Positions 8,916-17,115 of a stretch of DNA of 64,000 nt are shown in pieces (the first letter of the stretch is position 1; each line of letters begins with the position of its first letter). The DNA comes from Pseudomonas oryzagri (GTDB lineage: Bacteria > Pseudomonadota > Gammaproteobacteria > Pseudomonadales > Pseudomonadaceae), in assembly GCF_020831405.1 (NCBI RefSeq), contig NZ_JAJHPU010000015.1, positions 186,001 to 250,000 on the forward strand, written 5' to 3'. Position numbers and translations under genes: made by a program. The notes under the pieces are model-generated. The model did not search any database, was not told the DNA's origin, and saw only the letters and a program-made list of their open reading frames with translations.

Positions 8916-10955
8916 ATGAACCTCCCTAGCTGGCGCGAATGGCTGTATTCGGGCAAGGCCCTGCTGGCTGCCCTGCTGGCCCTCTACATCGCCCTGGCGA
9001 TCCCCCTCGACAACCCCTACTGGGCCATGGCGTCGGTGTACGTTGTGTCCCATCCGCTGTCCGGGGCGACGCGCTCCAAGGCGCTGTTCCGCGCCCTCGG
9101 CACGCTGCTGGGCGCCGCCGCCGCGGTGGCCATGGTGCCGCCTCTGGTGCACCAGCCGGTGCTGCTCAGCCTGGCGGTGGCGCTGTGGGTGGGCACGCTG
9201 CTGTTCCTCTCCCTGCTCGACCGCACGCCGCGCAGCTACATCTTCATGCTGGCGGCCTACACGGTGCCGCTGATCGCCATGGGCCAGGTCGAGCATCCGC
9301 AGACCATCTTCGCCGTGGCGCTGGCGCGCAGCGTGGAGATCCTCCTCGGCATCACCTGCGCCGCGCTGGTCAACGCCGTGCTTTGGCCCAGCCGCATCGC
9401 CCCGGTGCTCGGCGCGCGCATGGACGCCCTGCTCGGCGACGCGCGACGCTGGATCGCCCAGGGCCTGACCCTGCAACCGTCCGCCGGCGCCGCGCCGCGC
9501 GCGCTGCACACGCTGCTCGCCGACGTGATGGCCCTCGACGGCCTGATCGTGCAGCTGTCCTACGACAGCGCCAGCCACCTGCCGGCGCGCCACGCCCGCG
9601 AGTTCCGCGCGCGCCTGGCCATCCTGCCGCCGCAGGTCGACGCCCTGCTCGACCCGCTGCGCCGCCTGCAGGCGCAGCTCGGCGAGCTACCGGCGGAATT
9701 GACCGAGCTGCTCGAGCGCCTGAGCGCCTGGTTGCAGCACGGCGATGCCGAGGATGCGCGGCAGCTGCGCGAGCACAGCAAGCGCCTGGAAGCCTGGCTG
9801 GACGACCGTCCGCCCGCGCAGGCGCTGCTGATCGCCGGCGCGATGCGCCAGCTGCGCCAGTTGCTCGACCTCTGGCAGGACTGCCTGCACCTGCGCGCGA
9901 GCTTCACCGATCATCCGGGGCCGGCGCCGGCGCTGCGCTACAAGGTGCGCCAGCTGGTCGGCGCGCCGCAGCACTTCGACTTCGGCCTCTCGGCCTTCTC
10001 CGCCGCCTCGGTGGGCCTGTCGGTGTTCGTCGCCTGCCTGCTGTGGATCGCCCTGGGCTGGGACTACGGCTTCAGCGGCATCTTCATGGTCGCGGTGGTC
10101 GGCTGCTTCTTCGCCGGCCAGGACAACCCGGCGCCGTTCATCCAGACCTTCCTGATGTGGACGCTGATCTCCACCGCCGCCGCCGGCCTCTACCTGTTCG
10201 GCGTGCTGCCCTTCGTCCACGACTTCGCCATGCTGGCGATCGCCCTGGCGGTGCCGCTGCTGCTCGCCGGCACCCTCACCGGGCGACCGCAGTTCAACAT
10301 GGCGGTGATGCTGTTCGCGGTGCAGACCATCTCCGCCCTGACCCTGCAGGACAGCTACCGTGCCGACTTCCCGCTGTTCGCCGACGTCGCCCTGTCCAAC
10401 GTGCTCGGCCTGCTGCTGGCCCTGGTCTGGGCGCGGCTGAGCAAGCCGTTCGGCGCCGAGTGGGCGGCGCGCCGCCTGGCCCGCGCCACCTGGCACGACC
10501 TCGGCGAGCTGGCGCGCGGCGCGCGCGCCGAGGACCCCGACCGGGTCGCCGCGCGGACGATCGACCGCACCAGCCAGCTGCTGCCGCGCCTGGGCCAGGT
10601 CAGCGACCCGGGCCTGGCGCTGGCCGACCTCACTCGCGACCTGCGCGTGTGCTTCCGCCTGCTCGACCTGCAGCGCAGCCTGCCGGCGGCCATCCGCCGC
10701 CAGGTCGAGCCGCCGCTCGCCAGCCTGCACGGCTACTTCGCCGCCTGCGCCGCCGCACGCCGCCAGCTGCCGCTGCCGGCCGGCCTCGCCGGGCAGCTGG
10801 AAACCGGCCTGACGGCGCTGCTCGCGCTGCCCGGCGCGCCGGCGCACAAGGCCGCCGAGGCGCTGGCCGGCCTGCAGCTGGCGCTGTATCCCGCGCCGGC
10901 CACCGCGCTTCCCGCCTCGCTCCCCACCGCCAACCCCGCTGGAGTGCCCGCATGA
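8916..10955 (+). CDS. FUSC-family inner-membrane efflux protein (aromatic acid/fusaric acid exporter)
   Basis: 679 residues, the size of AaeB/FusC proteins. Hydrophobic helices cluster at about 10-160 and again at 355-510, each set followed by a cytoplasmic helical domain, which is the duplicated FUSC layout. It would export aromatic acids such as hydroxybenzoates or fusaric-acid-like compounds across the inner membrane, joining a periplasmic adaptor and outer-membrane channel. The next gene starts in its stop codon (ATGA, 10952-10955). First gene of the operon FUSC-DUF1656-HlyD-OMF. Confidence 0.88.
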   Translation: MNLPSWREWLYSGKALLAALLALYIALAIPLDNPYWAMASVYVVSHPLSGATRSKALFRALGTLLGAAAAVAMVPPLVHQPVLLSLAVALWVGTLLFLSLLDRTPRSYIFMLAAYTVPLIAMGQVEHPQTIFAVALARSVEILLGITCAALVNAVLWPSRIAPVLGARMDALLGDARRWIAQGLTLQPSAGAAPRALHTLLADVMALDGLIVQLSYDSASHLPARHAREFRARLAILPPQVDALLDPLRRLQAQLGELPAELTELLERLSAWLQHGDAEDARQLREHSKRLEAWLDDRPPAQALLIAGAMRQLRQLLDLWQDCLHLRASFTDHPGPAPALRYKVRQLVGAPQHFDFGLSAFSAASVGLSVFVACLLWIALGWDYGFSGIFMVAVVGCFFAGQDNPAPFIQTFLMWTLISTAAAGLYLFGVLPFVHDFAMLAIALAVPLLLAGTLTGRPQFNMAVMLFAVQTISALTLQDSYRADFPLFADVALSNVLGLLLALVWARLSKPFGAEWAARRLARATWHDLGELARGARAEDPDRVAARTIDRTSQLLPRLGQVSDPGLALADLTRDLRVCFRLLDLQRSLPAAIRRQVEPPLASLHGYFAACAAARRQLPLPAGLAGQLETGLTALLALPGAPAHKAAEALAGLQLALYPAPATALPASLPTANPAGVPA

Positions 10956-11161
10956 ACGGTCATTTCGATCTCTACGGCGTGTTCGTGCCGAGCCTGCTGC
11001 TCCTGCTGCTGGCCGCCTACGCGGTGAAGAGCCTGCTGCGCGCGCTGCTCGCGCGCCTGGGCGTCTACCGCTGGGTCTGGCACCCGCCGCTGTTCAACCT
11101 CGCCCTGTACGTGCTGGTGCTGGGCGCCCTGTTCACCCTCGCCCCCGGAATCCGATCGTGA
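10952..11161 (+). CDS. DUF1656 (AaeX-like) small membrane protein
   Basis: 69 residues with two predicted transmembrane helices (about 9-28 and 46-65) and the family motif VWHPPLFNLALYVLVLG. DUF1656 proteins accompany FUSC pumps (E. coli aaeX) but their role is not established. Start and stop both overlap the neighbouring genes: ATGA with the pump gene and GTGA with the HlyD gene. Confidence 0.85.
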   Translation: MNGHFDLYGVFVPSLLLLLLAAYAVKSLLRALLARLGVYRWVWHPPLFNLALYVLVLGALFTLAPGIRS

Positions 11162-12066
11162 AGAACTGGCTCCCCAATCTTGGCTCCGTGCTGCTGACCC
11201 TGGTCGCCGTGGCCGCCGCCAGCCTCGTCAGCCTGCACCTGTGGGACTACTACATGAAGGCGCCGTGGACCCGCGACGGCCGCGTGCACGCCGACATCAT
11301 CCAGGTCGCCCCCGACGTCTCCGGGCTGGTCACCGAACTGCTGGTGCGCGACAACCAGCAGGTCAGCCGCGGCCAGCCGCTGTTCGTCATCGACCGCGCG
11401 CGCTTCGAGCTGGCGGTGCGCAAGGCCGAGGCGCTGGTCAAGGAACGCCGCGCCCAGCTCGACCAGGCACGCCGCGAGGCCAGGCGCAACCGCGTGCTCA
11501 AGGATCTGATCGCCGCCGAGACGGTCGAGGAAGGCGACACCCTGGTGCAGCGCGGCGAGTCGGCGCTGGCCACCGCCGAGGCGGCGCTCGCCACCGCGCG
11601 GCTGGACCTCGAGCGCACCCGCGTGCTCAGCCCGGTCGACGGCTACGTGGGCGACCGTACCGTGCGGGTCGGCGACTACGTGAAGACCGGCACCCCGGTG
11701 CTGTCGATCGTCGACACCGGCTCGCTGCGCGTCGAGGGCTACTTCGAGGAAACCAAGCTGCACGCCATCGCCATCGGCCAGCCGGTGGACATCGTCCTGA
11801 TGGGCGAGCAAGGCCACCTGCGCGGCCACGTGCAGAGCATCGCCGCCGGCATCGAGGACCGCGACCGCAACCGCGGCGAGAGCCTGCTGCCGGACATCGA
11901 CCCGAGCTTCAACTGGGTGCGCCTGGCCCAGCGCATCCCGGTGCGGGTGAGCATCGACAGCGCGCCCGCGGACATCCGCCTGGTGGTCGGCCGCACCGCC
12001 ACCCTCAGCGTGCAGCCCTGGCCGACCCCACAGCAGCCGGTGGCTGCCCGGCAGGCCGGCCGATGA
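11158..12066 (+). CDS. HlyD/AaeA-type periplasmic adaptor (membrane fusion protein)
   Basis: 302 residues starting at GTG 11158 inside the DUF1656 stop. One membrane anchor at about 8-28, then a lipoyl-like half motif VAPDVSGLVTELLVRDNQ (46-63), a helical hairpin (about 80-155), the second lipoyl half SPVDGYVGDR, and a beta-barrel ending FNWVRLAQRIPVRV, all typical of AaeA/EmrA-like adaptors. It bridges the FUSC pump and the outer-membrane factor encoded next, whose ATG overlaps its stop (12063-12066). Confidence 0.9.
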   Translation: MKNWLPNLGSVLLTLVAVAAASLVSLHLWDYYMKAPWTRDGRVHADIIQVAPDVSGLVTELLVRDNQQVSRGQPLFVIDRARFELAVRKAEALVKERRAQLDQARREARRNRVLKDLIAAETVEEGDTLVQRGESALATAEAALATARLDLERTRVLSPVDGYVGDRTVRVGDYVKTGTPVLSIVDTGSLRVEGYFEETKLHAIAIGQPVDIVLMGEQGHLRGHVQSIAAGIEDRDRNRGESLLPDIDPSFNWVRLAQRIPVRVSIDSAPADIRLVVGRTATLSVQPWPTPQQPVAARQAGR

Positions 12067-13523
12067 GCGCGCTGCCCCGTTTCGCCATCGCTGCTCTCAG
12101 CCTGGCGCTGGCCGCCTGCGGCGCGGTCGGCCCGGACTACCGGGTGCCGGATGAAGCCGCGATCCGCAAGCCGCAGGCCGAGGCGCCCTTCGACCTGGCC
12201 GGCAACGCCCGGGTCAGCCAGGCCGAACTGCCCGAAAACTGGTGGCAGCTGTACCGCGACCCGCAGCTCGACGCGCTGGTCAGGGAAGCGCTGGCCAAGA
12301 ACAGCGACGTGCGCCTGGCCTGGCACAACCTGCGCCGCGCCTACGAGCAGTACCAGATGGCCCATCACGCCCAGGAAGTGGAAGTCGGCGGCGAGGCCAC
12401 GGTCGGCCGCGGGCAGATCTCCAGCGAGGGCCTGGGCGAGACCGAGCAGATTCCGGTGATGGATCTGGGCCATGTCGGCCTGGAGGTCGGCTACCAGCTC
12501 GACCTGTTCGGCAAGTTGCAGCGCGCCACCGAGGCCGCCGCCGCCGGCACCCAGGCCAGCCAGGCGGCGCTGGACGCCGCGCGCATCACCGTGGTCGCCC
12601 AGGTGGTCGGCAACTACCTGGGCGCCTGTCACGCCAGCGAGGAACTGGCGATCGCCGGCGAGTCTCTGGAGATCCAGCTGCGCCAGCTCGAGGTGGCCAG
12701 CCGCCTGCTCGCCGGCGGGCGCGGCAACCAGGTCGACGTGGCGCGCGCCCGCGCGCAGGCCGAGACGCTGCGCGCCGCGCTGCCGCCGTTCGAGGCGCAG
12801 AAGGCCACCGCGCTGTACGCCCTGGCCGCCCTGCTCGGCCGCACCCCCGGCGACCTGCCGGCCGGCGTGGCCGACTGCGCGCACGCGCCGCAACTGGCCG
12901 AAGCGCTGCCGGTGGGCGACGGCGCCGCGCTGCTGATGCGCCGCCCGGACGTGCGCGCCGCCGAGCGCGAACTGGCCGCCGCCACCGCGCGGATCGGCGT
13001 GGCCACCGCCATGCTGTATCCCGAGATCAGCCTGGGCGCCGGCCTCGGCTACACCGGCATGCTCGATCACATCGGCGACCCGATCACCCGCTTCTGGAAC
13101 CTCGGCCCGCATATCTCCTGGCACATCCCCACCGAGGTCGACCGCGCGCGTATCCGCGCCAGCGAGGCCGGCGCCGGCGCCGCCCTGGCGCGCTTCGACG
13201 GCGTGGTGCTGGGCGCGCTGCGCGAGACGCAGACCGCGCTCAGCCACTACGCCCACGACATCCAGCGCAGCCAGGCGCTGCGCCAGGCCCGCGACGCCGC
13301 GCGCGACGCCGCCGCGTACAACCGCCGGCTGTACCAGGAAGGCCGCCTGACCTACCTCGACAGCCTGGACGCCGAACGCACCCTGGCCGAGGCCGAAGCC
13401 GCCCTGGCGGCAGCGCAGGCGCGGCTGAGCCAAGACGAGGTGGGGCTGTTCCTTGCCCTCGGCGGCGGCTGGGAAAGCGCCCGCGGCAGCCTCGGCACGG
13501 AGCCGAAACCGGCGGCGCACTGA
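12063..13523 (+). CDS. Outer-membrane efflux lipoprotein (OprM/NodT family)
   Basis: 486 residues. The lipobox LAAC places the acylated Cys at C19, followed by VGPDYRVP, the usual start of NodT/OprM channels. Two OEP repeats follow, with internal marks such as WWQLYRDPQLDALV, MRRPDVRAAERELAAA and YNRRLYQEGRLTYLDSLDAE. It forms the trimeric channel of the tripartite pump encoded upstream and is the last gene of the operon. Confidence 0.9.
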   Translation: MSALPRFAIAALSLALAACGAVGPDYRVPDEAAIRKPQAEAPFDLAGNARVSQAELPENWWQLYRDPQLDALVREALAKNSDVRLAWHNLRRAYEQYQMAHHAQEVEVGGEATVGRGQISSEGLGETEQIPVMDLGHVGLEVGYQLDLFGKLQRATEAAAAGTQASQAALDAARITVVAQVVGNYLGACHASEELAIAGESLEIQLRQLEVASRLLAGGRGNQVDVARARAQAETLRAALPPFEAQKATALYALAALLGRTPGDLPAGVADCAHAPQLAEALPVGDGAALLMRRPDVRAAERELAAATARIGVATAMLYPEISLGAGLGYTGMLDHIGDPITRFWNLGPHISWHIPTEVDRARIRASEAGAGAALARFDGVVLGALRETQTALSHYAHDIQRSQALRQARDAARDAAAYNRRLYQEGRLTYLDSLDAERTLAEAEAALAAAQARLSQDEVGLFLALGGGWESARGSLGTEPKPAAH

Positions 13524-13527
13524 GGCG

Positions 13528-13614
13528 CCGGTGGACAAGGCTGCGCCGTTGTCCACCCTACGCCGGGTCCGGCGTCCGAGTGCGCCCTACCAGCGCTGCG
13601 GCACCGCGCGCGGC
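13528..13614. repeat. 87-bp direct repeat, copy 1
   Basis: Matches 13729-13815 over 87 bp with three mismatches, offset 201 bp. It begins with a hairpin (GTGGACAA at 13531-13538, TTGTCCAC at 13549-13556) followed by CCTACG, and ends with a copy of the last 27 bases of the HlyD gene at 13788. Between the two copies lies another inverted-repeat-like intergenic element around 13627-13660. Confidence 0.9.
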
Positions 13615-13728
13615 TTCCCAGTCGTGATCCTGATCGTTCCCACGCTCCCGCGGGAGAACGCCACCCGGGACGCTCCGCGTCCCTGCCTCGCCAGCCTCCC
13701 AGGCTGCCAAGCCGCACCGAGGCCGCGC

Positions 13729-13815
13729 CCGGTGGACAAGGCTGCGCCGTTGTCCACCCTACGCCGGGCCCGGCGTCCGCGCGCGCCCTACCAGCGCTGC
13801 GGCACCGCGCGCGGC
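13729..13815. repeat. 87-bp direct repeat, copy 2, overlapping the end of the second HlyD gene
   Basis: Second copy of the 87-bp repeat. Its last 28 bases are the 3' end of the minus-strand HlyD gene (13788-13815), so copy 1 carries a duplicated gene end. The hairpin arms are at 13732-13739 and 13750-13757. Confidence 0.9.
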
Positions 13816-14681
13816 TCGCCGGTCGGCGGGGTGATGATCACCGTGCAGGTCAGCCCGGCGGCGAGCAGCACGCCTTCGGGCGGCGGGTCGAGGTGGATGC
13901 GCACCGGCACGCGCTGGGCCAGGCGCACCCAGTTGAAGGTCGGGTTGACGTCGGCGGTCAGCTCGCGGCTTTCCGGGTTGTCGCGGTCGTAGATGCCGCG
14001 GGCGATGCCCTCGACCCGGCCGCTCAGCTCCTCGCCGCTCATCAGGCGCATCTGCGCCTTGTCGCCGACGCGGATCAGCGGCAGGCGGGTTTCCTCGAAG
14101 TAGCCGTAGACGTACCAGGAGTGGCTGTCGACCAGCGCCACCGCGGCCTCGCCGCGCTCGGCGAAGTCGCCGGCGAACAGGTTGAGGTTGGTGACGTAGC
14201 CGTCCACCGGCGCGCGCACCTCGGTGCGCTTGAGGTTGAGGCGCGCCTCGTCGAGCTGCGCGCGGGCCTCCTGCAGGTCGGCGCGGGCACGGGCGGCCAG
14301 ATGCCCGGCGTCGTTGCGGCTCTCGCGCGACACCACCCGCTCGTCCATATCGGCGCGCCGCGCGGCGTTGTCCTCGCGCATCGCCAGCGCGGCCTGGCGC
14401 GCCGCCACCAGCGCCTCGGCCTCCTGCACCGCGGCGCGGTAGTGCTCGGGATCGATGCGCAGCAGCAGGTCGCCCTGCTTCACCGTCTGGTTGTCGTGCA
14501 CCGCCACCTCGACCACCAGGCCGGCGACATCGGGGGCGACGTTGATCACCTCGGCGCGCACCCGGCCGTCGCGGGTCCAGGCCGCGTCCATGTAGTGCAG
14601 CCACATGCTGCGCACCAGCCACACGGCGGCGGCGAAGACCAGCAGGGTGAAGACGACGCTGACGATTCTCTTCCAGGGCAT
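13788..14681 (-). CDS. HlyD/AaeA-type periplasmic adaptor, second efflux system
   Basis: 297 residues: anchor helix at about 6-25, lipoyl half VAPDVAGLVVEVAVHDNQ, helical hairpin at about 75-150, APVDGYVTNL, and a barrel ending FNWVRLAQRVPVRIHLDPPPEG. It is a paralogue of the adaptor at 11158-12066 but clearly diverged (different helical hairpin). Last gene of the operon OMF-FUSC-DUF1656-HlyD read from 18624. The 87-bp direct repeat begins in its 3' end. Confidence 0.9.
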   Translation of the reverse strand: MPWKRIVSVVFTLLVFAAAVWLVRSMWLHYMDAAWTRDGRVRAEVINVAPDVAGLVVEVAVHDNQTVKQGDLLLRIDPEHYRAAVQEAEALVAARQAALAMREDNAARRADMDERVVSRESRNDAGHLAARARADLQEARAQLDEARLNLKRTEVRAPVDGYVTNLNLFAGDFAERGEAAVALVDSHSWYVYGYFEETRLPLIRVGDKAQMRLMSGEELSGRVEGIARGIYDRDNPESRELTADVNPTFNWVRLAQRVPVRIHLDPPPEGVLLAAGLTCTVIITPPTGEPRAVPQRW

Positions 14682-14702
14682 TGGCGGGTTCTCGGGCAGG
14701 GC

Positions 14703-14903
14703 TCAATGGTAGACGTAAAGGACCAGGGCGCCGTACAGGCAGGTGAACAGGCTGACCCGCAGCAGCGTGGGGTGCCAGGCGTGGCGGTACAGCCCGCACC
14801 AGGCGACCAGGCGGTCGATGACCCAGCCGCCGGCCAGGGTGAGCAGGAACAGCAGGGTCAGGTTCGGCAGGTAGACGCCGAACAGGGCGATCTCGCGGGG
14901 CAT
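14703..14903 (-). CDS. DUF1656 (AaeX-like) small membrane protein, second efflux system
   Basis: 66 residues from ATG 14903 (MPREIALFGVYLPNLTLLFL). Two hydrophobic helices and the family motif HAWHPTLLRVSLFTCLYGAL. An in-frame ATG at 14942 would add 13 Pro-rich residues and is less likely. It lies between the FUSC and HlyD genes, the same position as in the first operon. Confidence 0.8.
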   Translation of the reverse strand: MPREIALFGVYLPNLTLLFLLTLAGGWVIDRLVAWCGLYRHAWHPTLLRVSLFTCLYGALVLYVYH

Positions 14904-14945
14904 GGGGTGGCCTGTGGGGTGGCTTGCCGGGGTCGGCGGCATGGG

Positions 14946-17114
14946 CTAGGGGCTGGCCGCGGCATCGGCCAGCGGCGAATTGGGGTCGAGCAGCGAGCTG
15001 CGCACGAAGTGCAGGTAGCTGAGCACCCGGCGCAGCGGCGAGGTGTCGAACTGCGGCGGACGTTCCTCGGGGGTCTGGCGCACCGCGGCGATGGCCTGCT
15101 CGACCGCCGCCAGGGCGCGCTGGCGGTTGCCTTCGTCGGGCTGGATGAACAGGCGCACCAGGGCGCGGCCGAGGGCGCGGATGCTCTGTCGCCAGGGCAT
15201 GTCCTCGGCGTAGCAGGCATCAAGCGGCAGGCGCGCCTGCTCCTGGCGCAGCTCGATCAGCGCGTGGCCGATCTCCAGCACGGCGAACAGCCAGCCGAGC
15301 AGGCGGCGCTGCACCGCGGGGCGGCCGGCGGCGAGGCCGTAGGCCTGGTTGAACAGATCGCGGGTGCCGCTCTCGAAGCCGGCGACCAGGCCCTTGAGCT
15401 TGCCGCCGACGGCGAACACCACGCGCTGGCGCAGGTCGCGCTCCAGGCTGCGCCACAGCCAGGGCCGGTCGGGCGGCAGGATCAGGGTGGCGGCCAGCGC
15501 CGCGAGGCCAATCGACAGCAGCGCGGCGAGGTACTCGTTGAACAGCCGGTAGGGATCGAAGACGGTCAGGTTGGCCGGCAGGCCGAGCATGCAGAACCAC
15601 AGCAACAGGCCGGCGCCGTAGCCCGTGCGCGCCGGCCGGGCGAGCAGCCAGGCGCCGAGGGCGAACAGCGGCGCCAGCGCGCTGCACAGCAGGGCGAAGC
15701 CGTCCAGCCAGGGCAGCACCGAGAACTGCAGGAAACCGGCGTACAGCGCCGCGCCGCTGGCGCCGGCGAGCAGTTGCCAGGACAGCCGGCGCGGGTTGGC
15801 GGCGGTGGAGGCCAGCGCCGAAACCATCGCCGCGGTGAGCACGAAGGTGCTGCCGCTCGGCCAGGCCGAGGCGATCCAGAAGGTGCCGAGCAGGAGGATC
15901 AACAGTGCGCTGCGCATCCCCGCCACCGCCGCCGCCAGGCCGTTGGCGCGCGGCGTGAAGCTGTCCTTCCACTGCTCGCGGGCGTGGCGGTGCTCGCGCA
16001 GCGAGGCGTAGGTGTGCGCGTAGCCGAGCAGGTCGTCGGCGAAGCGGTAGAGCAGCTCGGCGGCGGTATCGAAGTCGAGCAGCGCGGCCTCGGCGTCGAT
16101 ATCGTCCAGCGCGGCGAGCTGGCGGCGGCCGTCGCGGATCGTCTGCATCAGGCGGTGGCGCTCGCCGGTCAAGCGCTCGGCCAGGCGGGCGAGGTCGGCC
16201 TCGTCGGCGAGCAGCTGGCCGAACGGCGCCAGCTGCGCGGCGACCGCGTCGAGGCAGGGTTGCAGGGCGGCGCGGATCAGAACGCCGGCCTCGCCCTGCT
16301 GGCGCTGCAGCAGCTGGTAGAGCGCGTGAAAGCGGGTGGTGAGCACCATGAATTCGTTGTTCAGGCGCGCCAGGCGGCCGCTGCGCAGGCGGATGTGCGG
16401 GTCCTCGAAGCCGGCGGCGTTGCGCAGGTTGTCGAGCCCCACCGCCTCGGCGGCGAAGCGCGCGTTGACCTGCTCGACGCGCACCGCGTCGAGCTGGCCG
16501 GCCAGGCCCGCGGCGGCAAACCCGGCGAAGTCGCGAAAGCGCGTGGCCAGCGCGGTGCGCAGGCTGGCGCTGCTGGTCTGCGGCAAGAGCAGCGCGCTGA
16601 CCAGCCCCGAGCAGAGGATGCCCAGGCCAATCTCCAGCACCCGCCACAGCGCCTGCATAAAGGCGCCCTGCGGATGGGCGATGGCCGGCAGGCCGATCAT
16701 CGCCGCGGTGTAGCCAGCCAGCACGCAGGCGTAGCCGCGAAAGTCGCGATAGCGCGCGGCGCCCGCGGTGCACAGGCCGATCCACAGCGCCAGGCACAGC
16801 AGGAACAGCACGCGCTCCTGGGCGAACAGAGCGATCAGCGGCACCATCACGGTCAGGCCAAGCAGGGTGCCGACGATGCGGTAGAAGCTCTTGGCCAGCA
16901 CCTGGCCGCTCTGCGGCTGCATGACGATGAACACGGTGGCGAGCACCGTGCTCGGCTGCGGCAACTCCAGGCGATAGGCCAGCCACAGGGCGAGGAAGGC
17001 GGTGAGCAGCGCCTTGAACACGAAGGCCCACACGCGTCCCTCGTCCTGCGCCCACTCGGCCAGGGCGCGACGCAGGGCGCCACGCGGCGCGGGGATCGGC
17101 GGTACGTTGTCCAT
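14946..17114 (-). CDS. FUSC-family inner-membrane efflux protein, second system
   Basis: 722 residues from ATG 17114, one base after the stop of the outer-membrane factor gene. Two sets of transmembrane helices (about 20-170 and 385-530) with long helical cytoplasmic regions after each, as in AaeB/FusC and YccS-like pumps. Segments such as FKALLTAFLALWLAYRLELP and FIVMQPQSGQVLAKSFYRI match the FUSC N-terminal signature (periodic PQSG..ls...yR..GT). It is the pump of the second tripartite exporter; probable substrates are aromatic acids. Confidence 0.9.
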   Translation of the reverse strand: MDNVPPIPAPRGALRRALAEWAQDEGRVWAFVFKALLTAFLALWLAYRLELPQPSTVLATVFIVMQPQSGQVLAKSFYRIVGTLLGLTVMVPLIALFAQERVLFLLCLALWIGLCTAGAARYRDFRGYACVLAGYTAAMIGLPAIAHPQGAFMQALWRVLEIGLGILCSGLVSALLLPQTSSASLRTALATRFRDFAGFAAAGLAGQLDAVRVEQVNARFAAEAVGLDNLRNAAGFEDPHIRLRSGRLARLNNEFMVLTTRFHALYQLLQRQQGEAGVLIRAALQPCLDAVAAQLAPFGQLLADEADLARLAERLTGERHRLMQTIRDGRRQLAALDDIDAEAALLDFDTAAELLYRFADDLLGYAHTYASLREHRHAREQWKDSFTPRANGLAAAVAGMRSALLILLLGTFWIASAWPSGSTFVLTAAMVSALASTAANPRRLSWQLLAGASGAALYAGFLQFSVLPWLDGFALLCSALAPLFALGAWLLARPARTGYGAGLLLWFCMLGLPANLTVFDPYRLFNEYLAALLSIGLAALAATLILPPDRPWLWRSLERDLRQRVVFAVGGKLKGLVAGFESGTRDLFNQAYGLAAGRPAVQRRLLGWLFAVLEIGHALIELRQEQARLPLDACYAEDMPWRQSIRALGRALVRLFIQPDEGNRQRALAAVEQAIAAVRQTPEERPPQFDTSPLRRVLSYLHFVRSSLLDPNSPLADAAASP

Positions 17115-17115
17115 T

